NCBI RefSeq assembly: GCF_036404855.1
Contig: NZ_DASWYS010000323.1
Location: 1 to 10,767, forward strand
Origin: Pelomonas sp036404855
GTDB taxonomy: Bacteria; Pseudomonadota; Gammaproteobacteria; Burkholderiales; Burkholderiaceae_C
Direction of reading: 5' to 3'
Length of the DNA stretch: 10,767 nt
How positions within the stretch are numbered: position 1 is the stretch's first letter; every line of letters begins with the position of its first letter. The notes beneath the pieces were generated by a model that searched no databases, was not told the DNA's origin, and saw only the letters and a program-made list of their open reading frames with translations. Position numbers and translations under genes: made by a program. Shown here one piece after another: positions 1 to 7,638 of this stretch.

Positions 1-67
1 TCAGCAACGCTCCCAGTGCCAGCGTGCCGGGTTCGCCGAGCGTGTCGATGGTGGATTCAAGAAACAT
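1..67 (-). CDS. Possible YeeE/YedE-family (sulfur transport) membrane protein, N-terminal fragment
   Basis: An open frame starts with ATG at 67 and runs off the left edge after 22 codons, beginning MFLESTID and continuing with a Gly/Leu/Ala-rich stretch (TLGEPGTLALGALL). Many YeeE/YedE proteins (DUF395; thiosulfate or sulfur-compound uptake, TsuA/PmpAB relatives) open with a short polar segment followed by a similar glycine-rich start of the first membrane helix, and they commonly sit beside sox genes. The gene follows the DsrE-family gene on the same strand after a 74-bp gap; the Shine-Dalgarno is poor (GAAG about 9 bases before ATG). The identification rests on 22 residues plus context, so it is tentative; any membrane protein with a glycine-rich first helix would look the same. 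The family fits the neighbourhood, as import of thiosulfate or sulfane sulfur would feed or relieve the Sox pathway. Confidence 0.5.
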   Translation of the reverse strand, partial: MFLESTIDTLGEPGTLALGALL

Positions 68-141
68 GCAGGAACTTCAGTGATCAGGCGACAACGGGCC
101 GAGCGCCGGAACGCTCCATGCTGACCGAAAGGCCAATGGCA

Positions 142-555
142 CTAGGGCTTGATGTAGGCGTAGCCCTGCTTCTGCAGCTTGACGATTCGCACGACGCCGG
201 AGGGCGTGTAGTCGGCGTCGAGCACGAACTGGTCCTTGTTCAGGCCGCGGTTCTTCAGCGTGATCTCGCAGACCTCGAAGCGCACGCCGCGGGCCTTCAG
301 TGCGGACACGAGCGGTGCGTACTCGGTGCCATTGGAGGACTTGGCACCCTCCATCAACAGGTCCACGCCGTCGGCGTGAGTCACGACGGTGATCTGGGCC
401 GAGGGGTCGGTGTCCAGGTGGTTGCGGATATTGCGCAGGCCTTTGAGGCCTTGTGCGGCGGCGTTGTCGAAGTGATAAACGACCAGATCGCCGGCCCACG
501 CGAGTGGGGTGGCGAGAAACATCGTGAAGAGGGCGAGCAGGACGCGCTTGCGCAT
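142..555 (-). CDS. Exported DsrE-family protein
   Basis: A 137-residue protein. ATG at 555 was chosen because GAAGGAG lies six bases upstream and the resulting N-terminus is a clean signal peptide (MRKRVLLAL..., likely cleaved after AWA, residues 19-21); longer readings lose both. The mature part reads as a DsrE/DsrF-like fold of the COG1416 type: strand VVYHFDN (25-31), ITVVTHADGVDLL (55-67), VRFEVCEITLKNRGL (91-105) and a C-terminal GYAYIKP, which is typical of the family. Cys96 sits where DsrE-like proteins keep their sulfur-binding cysteine. Members bind or relay persulfide sulfur or serve as small sulfur-carrier-like proteins; this one should act in the periplasm, where the Sox complex works. 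It follows the HbpS-like gene by 31 bp and probably shares the sox transcript. The family call is firm; a role as a periplasmic sulfur carrier is inference. Confidence 0.85.
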   Translation of the reverse strand: MRKRVLLALFTMFLATPLAWAGDLVVYHFDNAAAQGLKGLRNIRNHLDTDPSAQITVVTHADGVDLLMEGAKSSNGTEYAPLVSALKARGVRFEVCEITLKNRGLNKDQFVLDADYTPSGVVRIVKLQKQGYAYIKP

Positions 556-586
556 GGGGTTCTCCTTCGGAAGGCTGCCAATATCT

Positions 587-1087
587 TCATCCGCCGAGCT
601 CGACGGCCTCGGCGACGGCCTTGACGCCGGCCAGCGCGCAGGCGTCGTCCGCTTCGCCGCCCGGCGCGCCGGACACACCAATGGCGCCGACGACCGCGCC
701 GGCCGCCTCGATCACCTGGCCGCCGCCAATCGCCATGACGCGGGGTGCCGAGCGGATGCCGCTCATGGGCCGGCCCGCCTGGGTTTCAGTGGCCAATGCC
801 GCAGTGGGCATGCGAAAGCTAGCGGCCGTCCAGGCCTTCTGCGGCGCGATATCCACCGTATGTGCGCCGGCGAAGCGGTCGCGCAGCAGGACTTGCACGA
901 TGCCGGCGCGATCCACGACGGCGACACCGACTTGGTGGCCGGCGGCTCGGCAATGCGCGAGCGCCGCCTGTGCCGCTGCAAGGGCGGTCTCGGGTGTCAA
1001 TTGCCGCACGGTGAACAGGGGCGGCGCGTCGGCGGCCTGAACCGATGCGGCAAAGGCCAAGGCGGCGAGGGGCAGCAGTCGGCGCAT
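587..1087 (-). CDS. Exported HbpS/GlcG-family (heme-binding-like) protein
   Basis: A 166-residue protein with a signal peptide (MRRLLPLAALAFAASVQA, cleavage expected around residue 18). ATG at 1087 has GGAG about seven bases upstream; a TTG twelve bases earlier in frame is a weaker alternative. The mature domain shows the HbpS-like pattern (Pfam PF03928): a helix rich in Ala (TPETALAAAQAALAHC), the strand VGVAVVDRAGIVQVLLRDRFAG, then KAWTAASFRMPT, and near the end GGGQVIEAAGAVVGAIGVSGAPGGEADDACA. The family includes Streptomyces HbpS, which binds heme and works with a redox sensor, and GlcG proteins of unclear role. It lies 16 bp downstream of soxB and so is probably cotranscribed. Several c-type cytochromes are encoded in the same run, so heme handling or redox protection in the periplasm is plausible but unproven. 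Confidence 0.85.
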   Translation of the reverse strand: MRRLLPLAALAFAASVQAADAPPLFTVRQLTPETALAAAQAALAHCRAAGHQVGVAVVDRAGIVQVLLRDRFAGAHTVDIAPQKAWTAASFRMPTAALATETQAGRPMSGIRSAPRVMAIGGGQVIEAAGAVVGAIGVSGAPGGEADDACALAGVKAVAEAVELGG

Positions 1088-1103
1088 GGCGGGCTCCAAG
1101 GTT

Positions 1104-2843
1104 TCAGCCCAGCAGCAGGCCGGGGTTGCACTGCATCGCGACGAGGCGGGGCGTGTTGATCTTGCGCGGCTTCACGCGGCCCTGCTGGCCGCGCAGCCAA
1201 GTCTCGACATGCTCCCACACCGGCTTGACGCCCGGCGCGCTTTTGGCCTCTTCGGCCACTGGCGCCCAGCCGGCCACCTTGTAGCGCTTGTCGGCCTCGA
1301 TGGGCTTGCCGTTCAGGCGCATGTCGGTGACGCGCCGGCCCATGACCTCGGCAGGCTGCATCGTGTAGCTCAGGCCGCCCACCCGCACCATGTCGCCGCC
1401 CTGCTGGTAGTAGGGATCGGGGTTGAACAGGTTGTCGGCCACATCCTCCAGCACCGTCTTGATGGTCGCGCCGGTCATCTCGGTCAGCGTGGCGTACGGG
1501 TAGGTGATCGCGAGCTGATCCATCAACAGCTCCCGTGTGATGGTGTCTCCCGGCAACAGGCTGGTCCCCCAGCGGAAGCCCGGCGAGAACGCGATCTCCG
1601 CGCCCTGCGTGTCCATCAGCGCGTCGCAGATGAGCTGGTCCCAGCTGCCATTGAAGTTGCCACGGCGGTACAGCACGCCGTCGGTGACGGCGAGCTTCTC
1701 ACTCAACTTGGCCTCATACGGCGCGCGGATCTTGGCGATCAGCGCCTGCATGTCAGGATCGGGGCGCAGCTGGTTGGCGAACACCGGCAGCAGTCGGTAG
1801 CGGAAATCCACCAGCTTGCCGCCCTTGACGTCGAAGTCCATGACGCCGAGGAACTTGCCGTTGCTGCCGGCGTTGGTGACCAGGGTGGTGCCGCCGGCGT
1901 TCTTCACCGGGACGGCCACCGGCACGCCGTCGTGGGTGTGGCCGCCGAGGATGGCGTCGATGCCGCGCACGCGCGAGGCCATCTTCAGGTCCACGTCCAT
2001 GCCGTTGTGCGACAGCACGCAAACGAGCTGGGCTCCGGCCGCGCGGGCCTCGTCCACCACCTTCTGCATGTTGGCATCCTGGATGCCGAACTCCCAATCC
2101 GCCACCATGTAGCGCGGGTTCGCGATGGGCGTGTAGGGGAAGGCCTGGCCGATGATGGCAACCTGGATGCCGTTGATGGTCTTCAGCGTATAGGGCTTGA
2201 AGACCGGGTCGCCGAAGTCGGCCGTCTTGACGTTCTGGGCGACGAAGTCGACCTTGCCGGCGAAGTCCTTCTCGACGATCTCCTTGACGCGCTCCATGCC
2301 ATAGGTGAACTCCCAGTGGCCGGTCATCACGTCCACGCCCAGCAACTTGCAGGCGTCAACCATGTCCTGCGCGTTCGTCCACAGCGATGTCGCCGAGCCC
2401 TGCCAGGTATCGCCCCCGTCCAGCAACAGCGCGCCGGGGCGACTGGCCTTCAGGCGTTTGACCAGCGTGCTGAGGTGTGCGAAGCCACCCACGCGGCCAT
2501 AGCGCCGTGCAGCGGTTTCGAAATTCAGCGACGTGAACGCGTGCGCCTGCGCCGTGCCGGGCCGCAGCCCGGCGGCCTTCAGCAAGTGCTCGCCGACCAG
2601 GTGCGGCAGCTGCCCCTGCATGCCGCCGATGCCGATGTTGACTGTCGGCTCGCGGAAATAGATCGGGTTGAGCTGTGCATGGCAGTCGGTCATGTGCAGC
2701 AGCGACACGTTGCCGAACGGCGGCAGGTCGTAGAGCTGCTCTTCGGCCAGAGACGTGGCGGCCTCGGCGTGGCGGCCAAGGGGCATGCCGGCCACCGCCG
2801 CGCAGGACAGCACCTGCAGGAAATCGCGCTTGGACAGGGACAT
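1104..2843 (-). CDS. soxB: SoxB, manganese-dependent sulfate thioesterase (thiosulfohydrolase)
   Basis: A 579-residue member of the metallophosphoesterase/5'-nucleotidase superfamily, full length for SoxB. It hydrolyses the terminal sulfonate from the thiosulfate adduct on SoxY and releases sulfate in the periplasm. Recognisable blocks are LLHMTDCHAQLNPIYFREP (around 48-66; Asp53 and His55 as metal ligands), LDGGDTWQGS (141-150), the SoxB-typical MTGHWEFTYG (173-182), LSHNGMDVDLK (277-287) and GGHTHDG (300-306). The C-terminal half is the substrate-binding domain. Export looks Tat-dependent: MSLSKRDFLQ followed by a weakly hydrophobic segment and an Ala-rich cleavage region near residue 29, but the usual twin arginine is Lys5-Arg6 here. 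The start lies eight bp beyond the soxX stop, with only a modest Shine-Dalgarno, suggesting translational coupling to soxX. Confidence 0.97.
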   Translation of the reverse strand: MSLSKRDFLQVLSCAAVAGMPLGRHAEAATSLAEEQLYDLPPFGNVSLLHMTDCHAQLNPIYFREPTVNIGIGGMQGQLPHLVGEHLLKAAGLRPGTAQAHAFTSLNFETAARRYGRVGGFAHLSTLVKRLKASRPGALLLDGGDTWQGSATSLWTNAQDMVDACKLLGVDVMTGHWEFTYGMERVKEIVEKDFAGKVDFVAQNVKTADFGDPVFKPYTLKTINGIQVAIIGQAFPYTPIANPRYMVADWEFGIQDANMQKVVDEARAAGAQLVCVLSHNGMDVDLKMASRVRGIDAILGGHTHDGVPVAVPVKNAGGTTLVTNAGSNGKFLGVMDFDVKGGKLVDFRYRLLPVFANQLRPDPDMQALIAKIRAPYEAKLSEKLAVTDGVLYRRGNFNGSWDQLICDALMDTQGAEIAFSPGFRWGTSLLPGDTITRELLMDQLAITYPYATLTEMTGATIKTVLEDVADNLFNPDPYYQQGGDMVRVGGLSYTMQPAEVMGRRVTDMRLNGKPIEADKRYKVAGWAPVAEEAKSAPGVKPVWEHVETWLRGQQGRVKPRKINTPRLVAMQCNPGLLLG

Positions 2844-2851
2844 CTCGGCCT

Positions 2852-3490
2852 TTATTGGTTGACCGGGGACTTGGGATCCAACAGCAGCGCCATCAGGTCG
2901 CGGATCTGCGCTTCGGTCAGCAGTTCAGCGTGGCCGAAGCGCGGCATCGTGGAGCAGGCCGAGTAGGCCTTGCTGTTCCACAGCTTGCCCCACGTGTACT
3001 TGACCATGGCCTCGGAGGCCGGGTCTGCAGGGTTGGCGACGCCGCGCAGCTTGCCGTAGTTCCACAGGCTGGGGCCGATGGTGCCGAAGGAGATTTCCTT
3101 CTTGTCCATCTGATGGCAGTTGTAGCACATGGCCCCGTTTTTGCCGGCCGCCGCGCTGGCGTCGGTCCATGTCATGCCGCGCCCGTTCTGAGCAAGCTTC
3201 TCGCCTTCCTTCCAGTCGCCGATGAACTGCCCGTCGGCGGGCCACTTGACGGTCGCGAGCTGAGCCGCCTCGATCTTCTTTGTCACGGCTTCCGACGGCG
3301 GCTTGGCCTGCGAACAGGCCTTTTGCGCATCGTCCTGTGTGATCCGGTCCATCTTGGCGATGCCCTGCTCGCGGAACGAGGCCTGCATCATGGCGGCGGT
3401 CTGCTGCTCGAGCTGCTTGGCCGTCTGTGACTGCGCGGCGCCGGTGGCCAGCAGGGCGACGGCTGCTGCTGCGATGTGTGTGGTCTTCAT
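2852..3490 (-). CDS. soxX: SoxX, monoheme c-type cytochrome subunit of SoxAX
   Basis: A 212-residue exported cytochrome. ATG at 3490 has AGGAG eight bases upstream and gives a signal peptide (MKTTHIAAAAVALLATGAAQSQ); an in-frame extension upstream lacks both. One heme site, CYNCH, lies at 122-126, followed by the family's SFGTIGPSLWNYGKLRG segment (134-150). Met182 in ACSTMPRFGH (178-187) is the likely distal axial ligand. SoxX receives the electrons released when SoxA couples thiosulfate to SoxY and passes them to small cytochromes. About 100 residues separate the signal peptide from the heme site, longer than in minimal SoxX proteins. That stretch carries Cys59, which could pair with Cys179. 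The gene is 11 bp from soxA, as expected for a subunit pair. Confidence 0.95.
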   Translation of the reverse strand: MKTTHIAAAAVALLATGAAQSQTAKQLEQQTAAMMQASFREQGIAKMDRITQDDAQKACSQAKPPSEAVTKKIEAAQLATVKWPADGQFIGDWKEGEKLAQNGRGMTWTDASAAAGKNGAMCYNCHQMDKKEISFGTIGPSLWNYGKLRGVANPADPASEAMVKYTWGKLWNSKAYSACSTMPRFGHAELLTEAQIRDLMALLLDPKSPVNQ

Positions 3491-3501
3491 GGCCTGTCTC
3501 C

Positions 3502-4317
3502 TCAGCGCTTGAGTGCGGGTGCGATGGACTCGGCGCCCTTGGCGTTGACGCCCATATAGACGCCCAACGCCACGGTCACGTCGGATGCGAAGCCGGGGTA
3601 GGGGAATCGCTGCTGGCGGAAGCAGTCGTTCAGCCGGCGTTGCATGCCCCACAGCTCGCCGCTGGACACGCGGTAGGCCGGCCAGGCTGCGAAGCCGACG
3701 CCATCGCCTGGGTTCTTGGTCAAGTCAGGCAGATCCTGCAGGCGGATGCGCTTGCCCGACTCGCCGTGGCAGCTCGCGCAGGAGAAGTCCATCGGACCAC
3801 CGCGGTAGAAAAACGCGCGCTTGCCCAGCTCGTAGAAGCGCTTCTCTTCGGCATGCTTCTGCGGCAGTGCCATCTTCATGCCGCGCGACATCGACGACAC
3901 CCACGCGGCCAGCGCCGTGACGGTTGCCTGCTCGCCCTTGTCGAAGGGCGTTTTGGCGATCTCGTTGGCGTCGAAGCCTTGCAGTGCCTGCATGCAGCTC
4001 AGCAGGCGCGACTCCAGGTCCTGCACCTTCTTCGTGTCGGCGAAGTAGCGCGGCATCTGTACCCACGCACCTTTTACGACGCCCGGGCCAAGGCCAAGGT
4101 CGCACTTCTCCAGGCTGGCATTCTTCGGGCCACGGGCGGTCTTCCAGAGCTCCTCGCCCTTGGCCTCGAAGAGCTCGGCCGGGTTGCCGTCCTCCAGCAT
4201 CTTGCGGTACTCGGCGATGCCATCGGACGCCGACTTGGACTCCTGGGCCAGAAGCGGCACGGTGGCCGCGGTGGCTGCGATGGCCGCTGCAATGGTGGCG
4301 AGGGTTCTTGTACGCAT
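3502..4317 (-). CDS. soxA: SoxA, catalytic subunit of L-cysteine S-thiosulfotransferase (monoheme type)
   Basis: A 271-residue exported cytochrome with a strong Shine-Dalgarno (GGAGGAG) before ATG 4317 and a signal peptide ending near ALLAQ (about 25). SoxA with SoxX oxidatively conjugates thiosulfate to the SoxY cysteine. Visible landmarks are KCDLGLGPG (71-79), the conserved WVQMPRYFADTKKVQDLESRL (85-105), Cys108, one heme site CASCH (180-184), and Cys232 in RLNDCFRQQRFP, the position of the active-site persulfidated cysteine that also ligates heme. Diheme SoxA has a second CxxCH near residue 70; here only Cys72 remains, probably in a disulfide with Cys108, so this is the monoheme class. 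The gene sits between soxZ (23-bp gap) and soxX (11-bp gap). Confidence 0.96.
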   Translation of the reverse strand: MRTRTLATIAAAIAATAATVPLLAQESKSASDGIAEYRKMLEDGNPAELFEAKGEELWKTARGPKNASLEKCDLGLGPGVVKGAWVQMPRYFADTKKVQDLESRLLSCMQALQGFDANEIAKTPFDKGEQATVTALAAWVSSMSRGMKMALPQKHAEEKRFYELGKRAFFYRGGPMDFSCASCHGESGKRIRLQDLPDLTKNPGDGVGFAAWPAYRVSSGELWGMQRRLNDCFRQQRFPYPGFASDVTVALGVYMGVNAKGAESIAPALKR

Positions 4318-4340
4318 GTCTCCTCCAGAGAGTGGAGTGG

Positions 4341-4652
4341 TCAGGAAACCGTGGCTTCGTCGGTGCGGGTTTCACCCCTGTTGTCGCGCCAGGTGACGGC
4401 GATCTTGTCACCGGCCTTGGCTCCCTTCACGACGAACTGCAGGAACGGGTTCTTGGAAACCGACGGGCCCCATTCGGCGGTGAGGACGGGCTTGCCGTTG
4501 AGCTGGGCCGTCACTTCCTGGATGAACCAGGCGGGAATGGTCTTGCCTGCGGCGTCCTTTCGGAGGCCGGTCTCCATCTCGTGGCTCATCAGCACGCGGA
4601 CGGTGGTCTTGTCGCCGGCCGCCTGGGCCCGGATACGCATCGGATCTGGCAT
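4341..4652 (-). CDS. soxZ: SoxZ, subunit of the SoxYZ sulfur carrier
   Basis: A 103-residue protein without a signal peptide, the usual size for SoxZ. It opens MPDPMRIRAQ, then TTVRVLMSHEMETG (16-29), FIQEVTAQLNGKPVL (43-57), WGPSVSKNPFLQFVVKGAKAGDKIAVTW (61-88) and a short polar tail. The fold is an immunoglobulin-like beta sandwich. SoxZ wraps SoxY and supports the swinging arm; having no signal of its own, it is exported as a complex with Tat-targeted SoxY. ATG at 4652 follows AAGGAG with good spacing. It lies 27 bp downstream of soxY and 23 bp upstream of soxA. Confidence 0.96.
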   Translation of the reverse strand: MPDPMRIRAQAAGDKTTVRVLMSHEMETGLRKDAAGKTIPAWFIQEVTAQLNGKPVLTAEWGPSVSKNPFLQFVVKGAKAGDKIAVTWRDNRGETRTDEATVS

Positions 4653-4679
4653 GGTCTTCTCCTTCTCTCGTGTGTTGCT

Positions 4680-5138
4680 TCAGCCGCCGCAGCCGCCCAA
4701 GGTGACTTTCACTTCCTTCTGCGCGAACAGCACCTTGCCGTCGTTCATCAGCGCAACGGCGATGACGTTGGACGACTGGCCCATCTTCACGCGTGTCGTG
4801 AAGGCCGGCTCGACGAAATCACTCACGTCGAAGGCGGCCGAGAGCACGCTGGGGTTCTTCTCGACCAGGATGAGCAGGCGCTTGGCGCCTGGGAGCGTGG
4901 TGGACGCGCCCACCGGCACGACGGCGCCGTTCTCGGCAATGTCGGGGGCGGTGACGGTGACATCCTTGCTCTCGACGGGGGCGCCGGCGCCCAGCACCTT
5001 CAGCAGGTCAGCCAGACTCTTGGCCTCGAAGGCCGCGGTCGGGTAGGCCGCCATGGCGGCCCGGGGCAGCAGGCCCAGCCCTCCCAGCATCAGGGCCACC
5101 TGCGCGGAGCGGGCAAGTGCGGTTCGACGGGTCAGCAT
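4680..5138 (-). CDS. soxY: SoxY, sulfur-carrier subunit with C-terminal GGCGG arm
   Basis: A 152-residue protein that carries sulfur intermediates covalently through the Sox cycle. The decisive feature is the C-terminus VTLGGCGG, with Cys150 as the attachment cysteine on a flexible glycine arm. The N-terminus is a Tat signal (MLTRRTALARSAQ with twin Arg at 4-5, hydrophobic VALMLGGLGLL, cleavage near AMA, residues 28-30). ATG at 5138 was chosen over an in-frame GTG at 5162 because AAGGAG is seven bases upstream and the Tat motif falls at the right distance. The mature part has the SoxY beta-sandwich pattern, including IAENGAVVPVG (68-78), RLLILVEKNP (87-96) and FTTRVKMGQSSNVIAVA (113-129). It follows soxD by 36 bp. 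Confidence 0.97.
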   Translation of the reverse strand: MLTRRTALARSAQVALMLGGLGLLPRAAMAAYPTAAFEAKSLADLLKVLGAGAPVESKDVTVTAPDIAENGAVVPVGASTTLPGAKRLLILVEKNPSVLSAAFDVSDFVEPAFTTRVKMGQSSNVIAVALMNDGKVLFAQKEVKVTLGGCGG

Positions 5139-5174
5139 GGGAATCTCCTTGGTGTCATGCACGGTGTGGGTCGT

Positions 5175-6290
5175 TCAACGGCTGGCCGCGCCGGCGGCAA
5201 GCCAGGCGGCGATGGTCTTCAGGTCGGCATCCGGCAGCGTCTGGGCCGGCATCGGGATCGGCCCCCAGACGCCCTGGCCGCCGCTCTTGATCCGGCTCGC
5301 CAGGTAGGCTTCGGCATCGCTGCGTGAAGCGTGCTTGGCCGCGATCTGCTTGAAGCCAGGGCCGACCAGCTTCTGGTCCATGCCATGGCAGGCCGTGCAC
5401 GAGTTCTTCTTGATGAGCGCGAGTGCTGCGGTGGTGGTGCCAGCGGTGGCGGCATGGGCGGGAGTGGCTGCGGGAGGCGGCGCCGGCGTCGCGGCGACGC
5501 TGATGGGGCCTTCACGGCGAGCACCGGCCGGGCGAGTCGTGTCGATGCCTCGCTGCGGGCCGACCAGGCGCTGCTGTTCGGCGAGATTCCCGTTGTTGTT
5601 GCGCGCGAAGTCGGGCAGCAGCGAGGCCACCTTGGGCTCGGTGTCGCAATCTCGCATGCAGGCGGTGGCCTTGACGTCCGGCGCCGTGGCCTTGCCAAGG
5701 CTCTTGCCGGGCCACATCGCGTGCGCCGTCGTCATGCCATTGCGGTTGGGCATGCGTTTCTGCACGTCGGCGACGTTGGCGTCGGACAGCGTGAAGTCCT
5801 CGGGCACGATGCCGCCTAGGCTGAGCAGGTAGGCGGTGACCGCGTAGACCTCGTCAGTCTTCAGCGACTTCGGCGCGTTCCACGGCATTGCGCGGTTGAT
5901 GTAGTCCCACAGCGTGGACAGCGTGGCGACCTTCATCAGCGTCGTGCGGCCGGGGAATGTGGTGTCGTTCAGGCGCGCCACGCGACCGGTCTTGATGTCC
6001 TCGGCCGTCGTGCCGCCGACCAGTGGCGAGAATACTTCGTTGCTCTCACCGAAGATGCCGTGGCAGGACGCGCACTTTGCCTCCCACACTTCCTGGCCCA
6101 GGTTCACCGAGCCGGAGCCCTTGGGCAGGCCCTTGAAGTCGGGGCGCACGTCGATGTCCCAGGCTGCAATCTCGGCCTTGGTGGCCGTGCGGCCGATGCC
6201 AGGGTAGGCGGGGGCAGCCTGCTGCGCCCAGGCCGAGCCCAGCATCGCCAGCCCGAGCAGCGCTGCCGCGAACTTACGAGAGCTGGACAT
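5175..6290 (-). CDS. soxD: SoxD, diheme cytochrome c subunit of sulfane dehydrogenase SoxCD
   Basis: A 371-residue exported diheme cytochrome. The signal peptide is MSSSRKFAAALLGLAMLGSAWA. The first cytochrome domain starts near 30 (YPGIGRTATKAEIAAWDIDVRPDF, typical of SoxD), with heme site CASCH at 73-77 and a probable Met135 ligand in AMPWNAP. A second cytochrome domain has CTACH at 298-302 and MPAQ (347-350). Between them lie a Cys pair (CMRDC, 211-215) and an Ala/Pro-rich flexible linker (about 260-290). SoxD takes the six electrons that SoxC removes from SoxY-bound sulfane sulfur. ATG at 6290 has GAGGTG just upstream and lies inside the end of soxC, a 17-bp overlap implying coupled translation; an in-frame GTG at 6305 is less likely. 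Confidence 0.95.
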   Translation of the reverse strand: MSSSRKFAAALLGLAMLGSAWAQQAAPAYPGIGRTATKAEIAAWDIDVRPDFKGLPKGSGSVNLGQEVWEAKCASCHGIFGESNEVFSPLVGGTTAEDIKTGRVARLNDTTFPGRTTLMKVATLSTLWDYINRAMPWNAPKSLKTDEVYAVTAYLLSLGGIVPEDFTLSDANVADVQKRMPNRNGMTTAHAMWPGKSLGKATAPDVKATACMRDCDTEPKVASLLPDFARNNNGNLAEQQRLVGPQRGIDTTRPAGARREGPISVAATPAPPPAATPAHAATAGTTTAALALIKKNSCTACHGMDQKLVGPGFKQIAAKHASRSDAEAYLASRIKSGGQGVWGPIPMPAQTLPDADLKTIAAWLAAGAASR

Positions 6291-7638
6291 TGCGCACCTC
6301 GCCACTTTCCTCCACCAGCCAGGACTGGATGGCGTTGTTGTGATAGATCGACCGCGTGCCGCGCACGGCGCGCAACTGGCGGGTGCTGGGCTGCACGTAG
6401 CCAGTCTCGTCGGTAGCCCGGCTCTGCACGATGGCAGGCTTGCCGTTCCACTGCCAGTCCAGCGTGAAGCGGGTCAGGCATTTGCTCATGACCGGGTCCT
6501 GCAGCCGTGCGGCGCGCCAGTTGCGGCCTCCGTCGGTCGTCACGTCCACCTGCTTGATCTTGCCTCGGCCCGACCACGCCAGCCCGCTGATCTGGTAATA
6601 GCCCTTGTCGAGCAGGAGCTGGCCGCCCGAGGGTGTCGTGACAACACTCTTGCACTCCTGCGTGCTGGTGTATTGGCGGTGCAGGCCGCCGGGCATCAGG
6701 TCGATGTAGTGGACGGCCTCGTCCTTGGTGGCGTAGGGCTGGTCGCCCACTTCCAGTCGGCGTAGGTACTTGACCCAGCTCACCCCCTGCACACCCGGCA
6801 CCACCAGACGCAGCGGGTAGCCCTGTTCGGGTCGCAACATCTCGCCGTTCTGACCATAGGCGACGAAGACCTCGCCACTCTCGATCAGCTCCATCGGCAC
6901 GGTGCGCGTCATGCTGGAGCCGTCGGCACCCTCGGCAAGCACGTAGCGGGCGCGCTTGTAGTCCACGCCGCAAAGGTCGAACAGCACGCGCAGCGGCACG
7001 CCGGTGAACTCGCTGCAACTCAGCATTCCATGGGTGTATTGGCAAGTGGGCACGGCCACGTTGCCCCATTCCATACCGGTGTTGGCGCCGCACTCGATGA
7101 AGTGGAAGCGGCTGACGCTCGGCAGGCGCATCAGCTCATCCATCGTGAACACCAGAGGCCGCTTCAGGAGCGTGGCGTCGCTGCCATTGATCATCAGGCG
7201 ATGCTTGGACGGATCGATGTCCCACCAGCCCTGGTGGTGGCGCTCGAAGTGCAGGCCGCTGGGTGTGACGATGCCGAACAGCGACTGCAGCGGCGCGAAG
7301 GACACCGAGGCCTGCGTGGTCTGCGTCAGGCCCGGGCTCGGGCGGCGCTGCACATTGGCCTCGTACTTGGACGGCTTGCCATAGCCGTCCGTCACGACGG
7401 CCTGGCCGAGGCCCTGGCTGTGCTCAGGCAGGGTCAGGATGTTGGCGTCACCGTCGGAGGCCTGCTGGGCCGTTGCGGCTACGGCGCCGCCGCCTGCCAA
7501 CGCCGCCGCGAAGGCGCTGCGCACGAAGTCGCGCCGGCCCTGCTTGGCCTCGTCGAAGACAGTCCGGACACCGTCCGGCGACAGGAAGTTCTCTGGTGCC
7601 TTGCGCAGGCGTCCGGAGTGGGAGGGGTCGTTGTTCAA
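6274..7638 (-). CDS. soxC: SoxC, molybdopterin-containing sulfane dehydrogenase subunit
   Basis: A sulfite-oxidase-family molybdoenzyme subunit that, with SoxD, oxidises the sulfane sulfur left on SoxY. The conserved start LRKAPENFLSPDGV (11-24 with the start chosen here) fixes the N-terminal region, and a Tat motif follows (GRRDFVRSAF, twin Arg at 35-36, then an Ala/Gly hydrophobic run to about 58). FHFIECGANTGMEW (179-192) carries Cys183 at the expected molybdenum-ligand position. QGVSWVKYLRRLEV (284-297) and GLAWSGRGKIKQVDVTTDGGRNW (352-374, dimerisation domain) are family hallmarks. No ATG precedes the conserved region in frame. TTG at 7638 (454 residues) is the best start and overlaps the TGA of a small upstream frame; GTG at 7761 is the only other in-frame candidate seen. 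The gene heads the sox run. Confidence 0.95.
   Translation of the reverse strand: MNNDPSHSGRLRKAPENFLSPDGVRTVFDEAKQGRRDFVRSAFAAALAGGGAVAATAQQASDGDANILTLPEHSQGLGQAVVTDGYGKPSKYEANVQRRPSPGLTQTTQASVSFAPLQSLFGIVTPSGLHFERHHQGWWDIDPSKHRLMINGSDATLLKRPLVFTMDELMRLPSVSRFHFIECGANTGMEWGNVAVPTCQYTHGMLSCSEFTGVPLRVLFDLCGVDYKRARYVLAEGADGSSMTRTVPMELIESGEVFVAYGQNGEMLRPEQGYPLRLVVPGVQGVSWVKYLRRLEVGDQPYATKDEAVHYIDLMPGGLHRQYTSTQECKSVVTTPSGGQLLLDKGYYQISGLAWSGRGKIKQVDVTTDGGRNWRAARLQDPVMSKCLTRFTLDWQWNGKPAIVQSRATDETGYVQPSTRQLRAVRGTRSIYHNNAIQSWLVEESGEVRNVQLS

Noticed and set aside
101..116. Inverted repeat GAGCG...CGCTC between the DsrE-like and probable YeeE genes.
   Set aside because: The stem is only five bp with a six-base loop and no T-run follows on the minus strand, so it does not support a terminator.
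1086..2966. A 626-codon plus-strand open frame opposite soxB.
   Set aside because: It is fully antisense to a clear SoxB. Its product is His/Val/Leu/Gly-rich low-complexity text with no domain, as expected from high-GC DNA opposite a real gene.
3427..5327. Long plus-strand open frames (539 and 467 codons) opposite soxA, soxZ, soxY and soxD.
   Set aside because: They cross several convincing minus-strand genes and show no recognisable protein features.
6291..6305. GTG at 6305 as the start of soxD.
   Set aside because: ATG at 6290 has a better placed ribosome site and begins a standard signal peptide.
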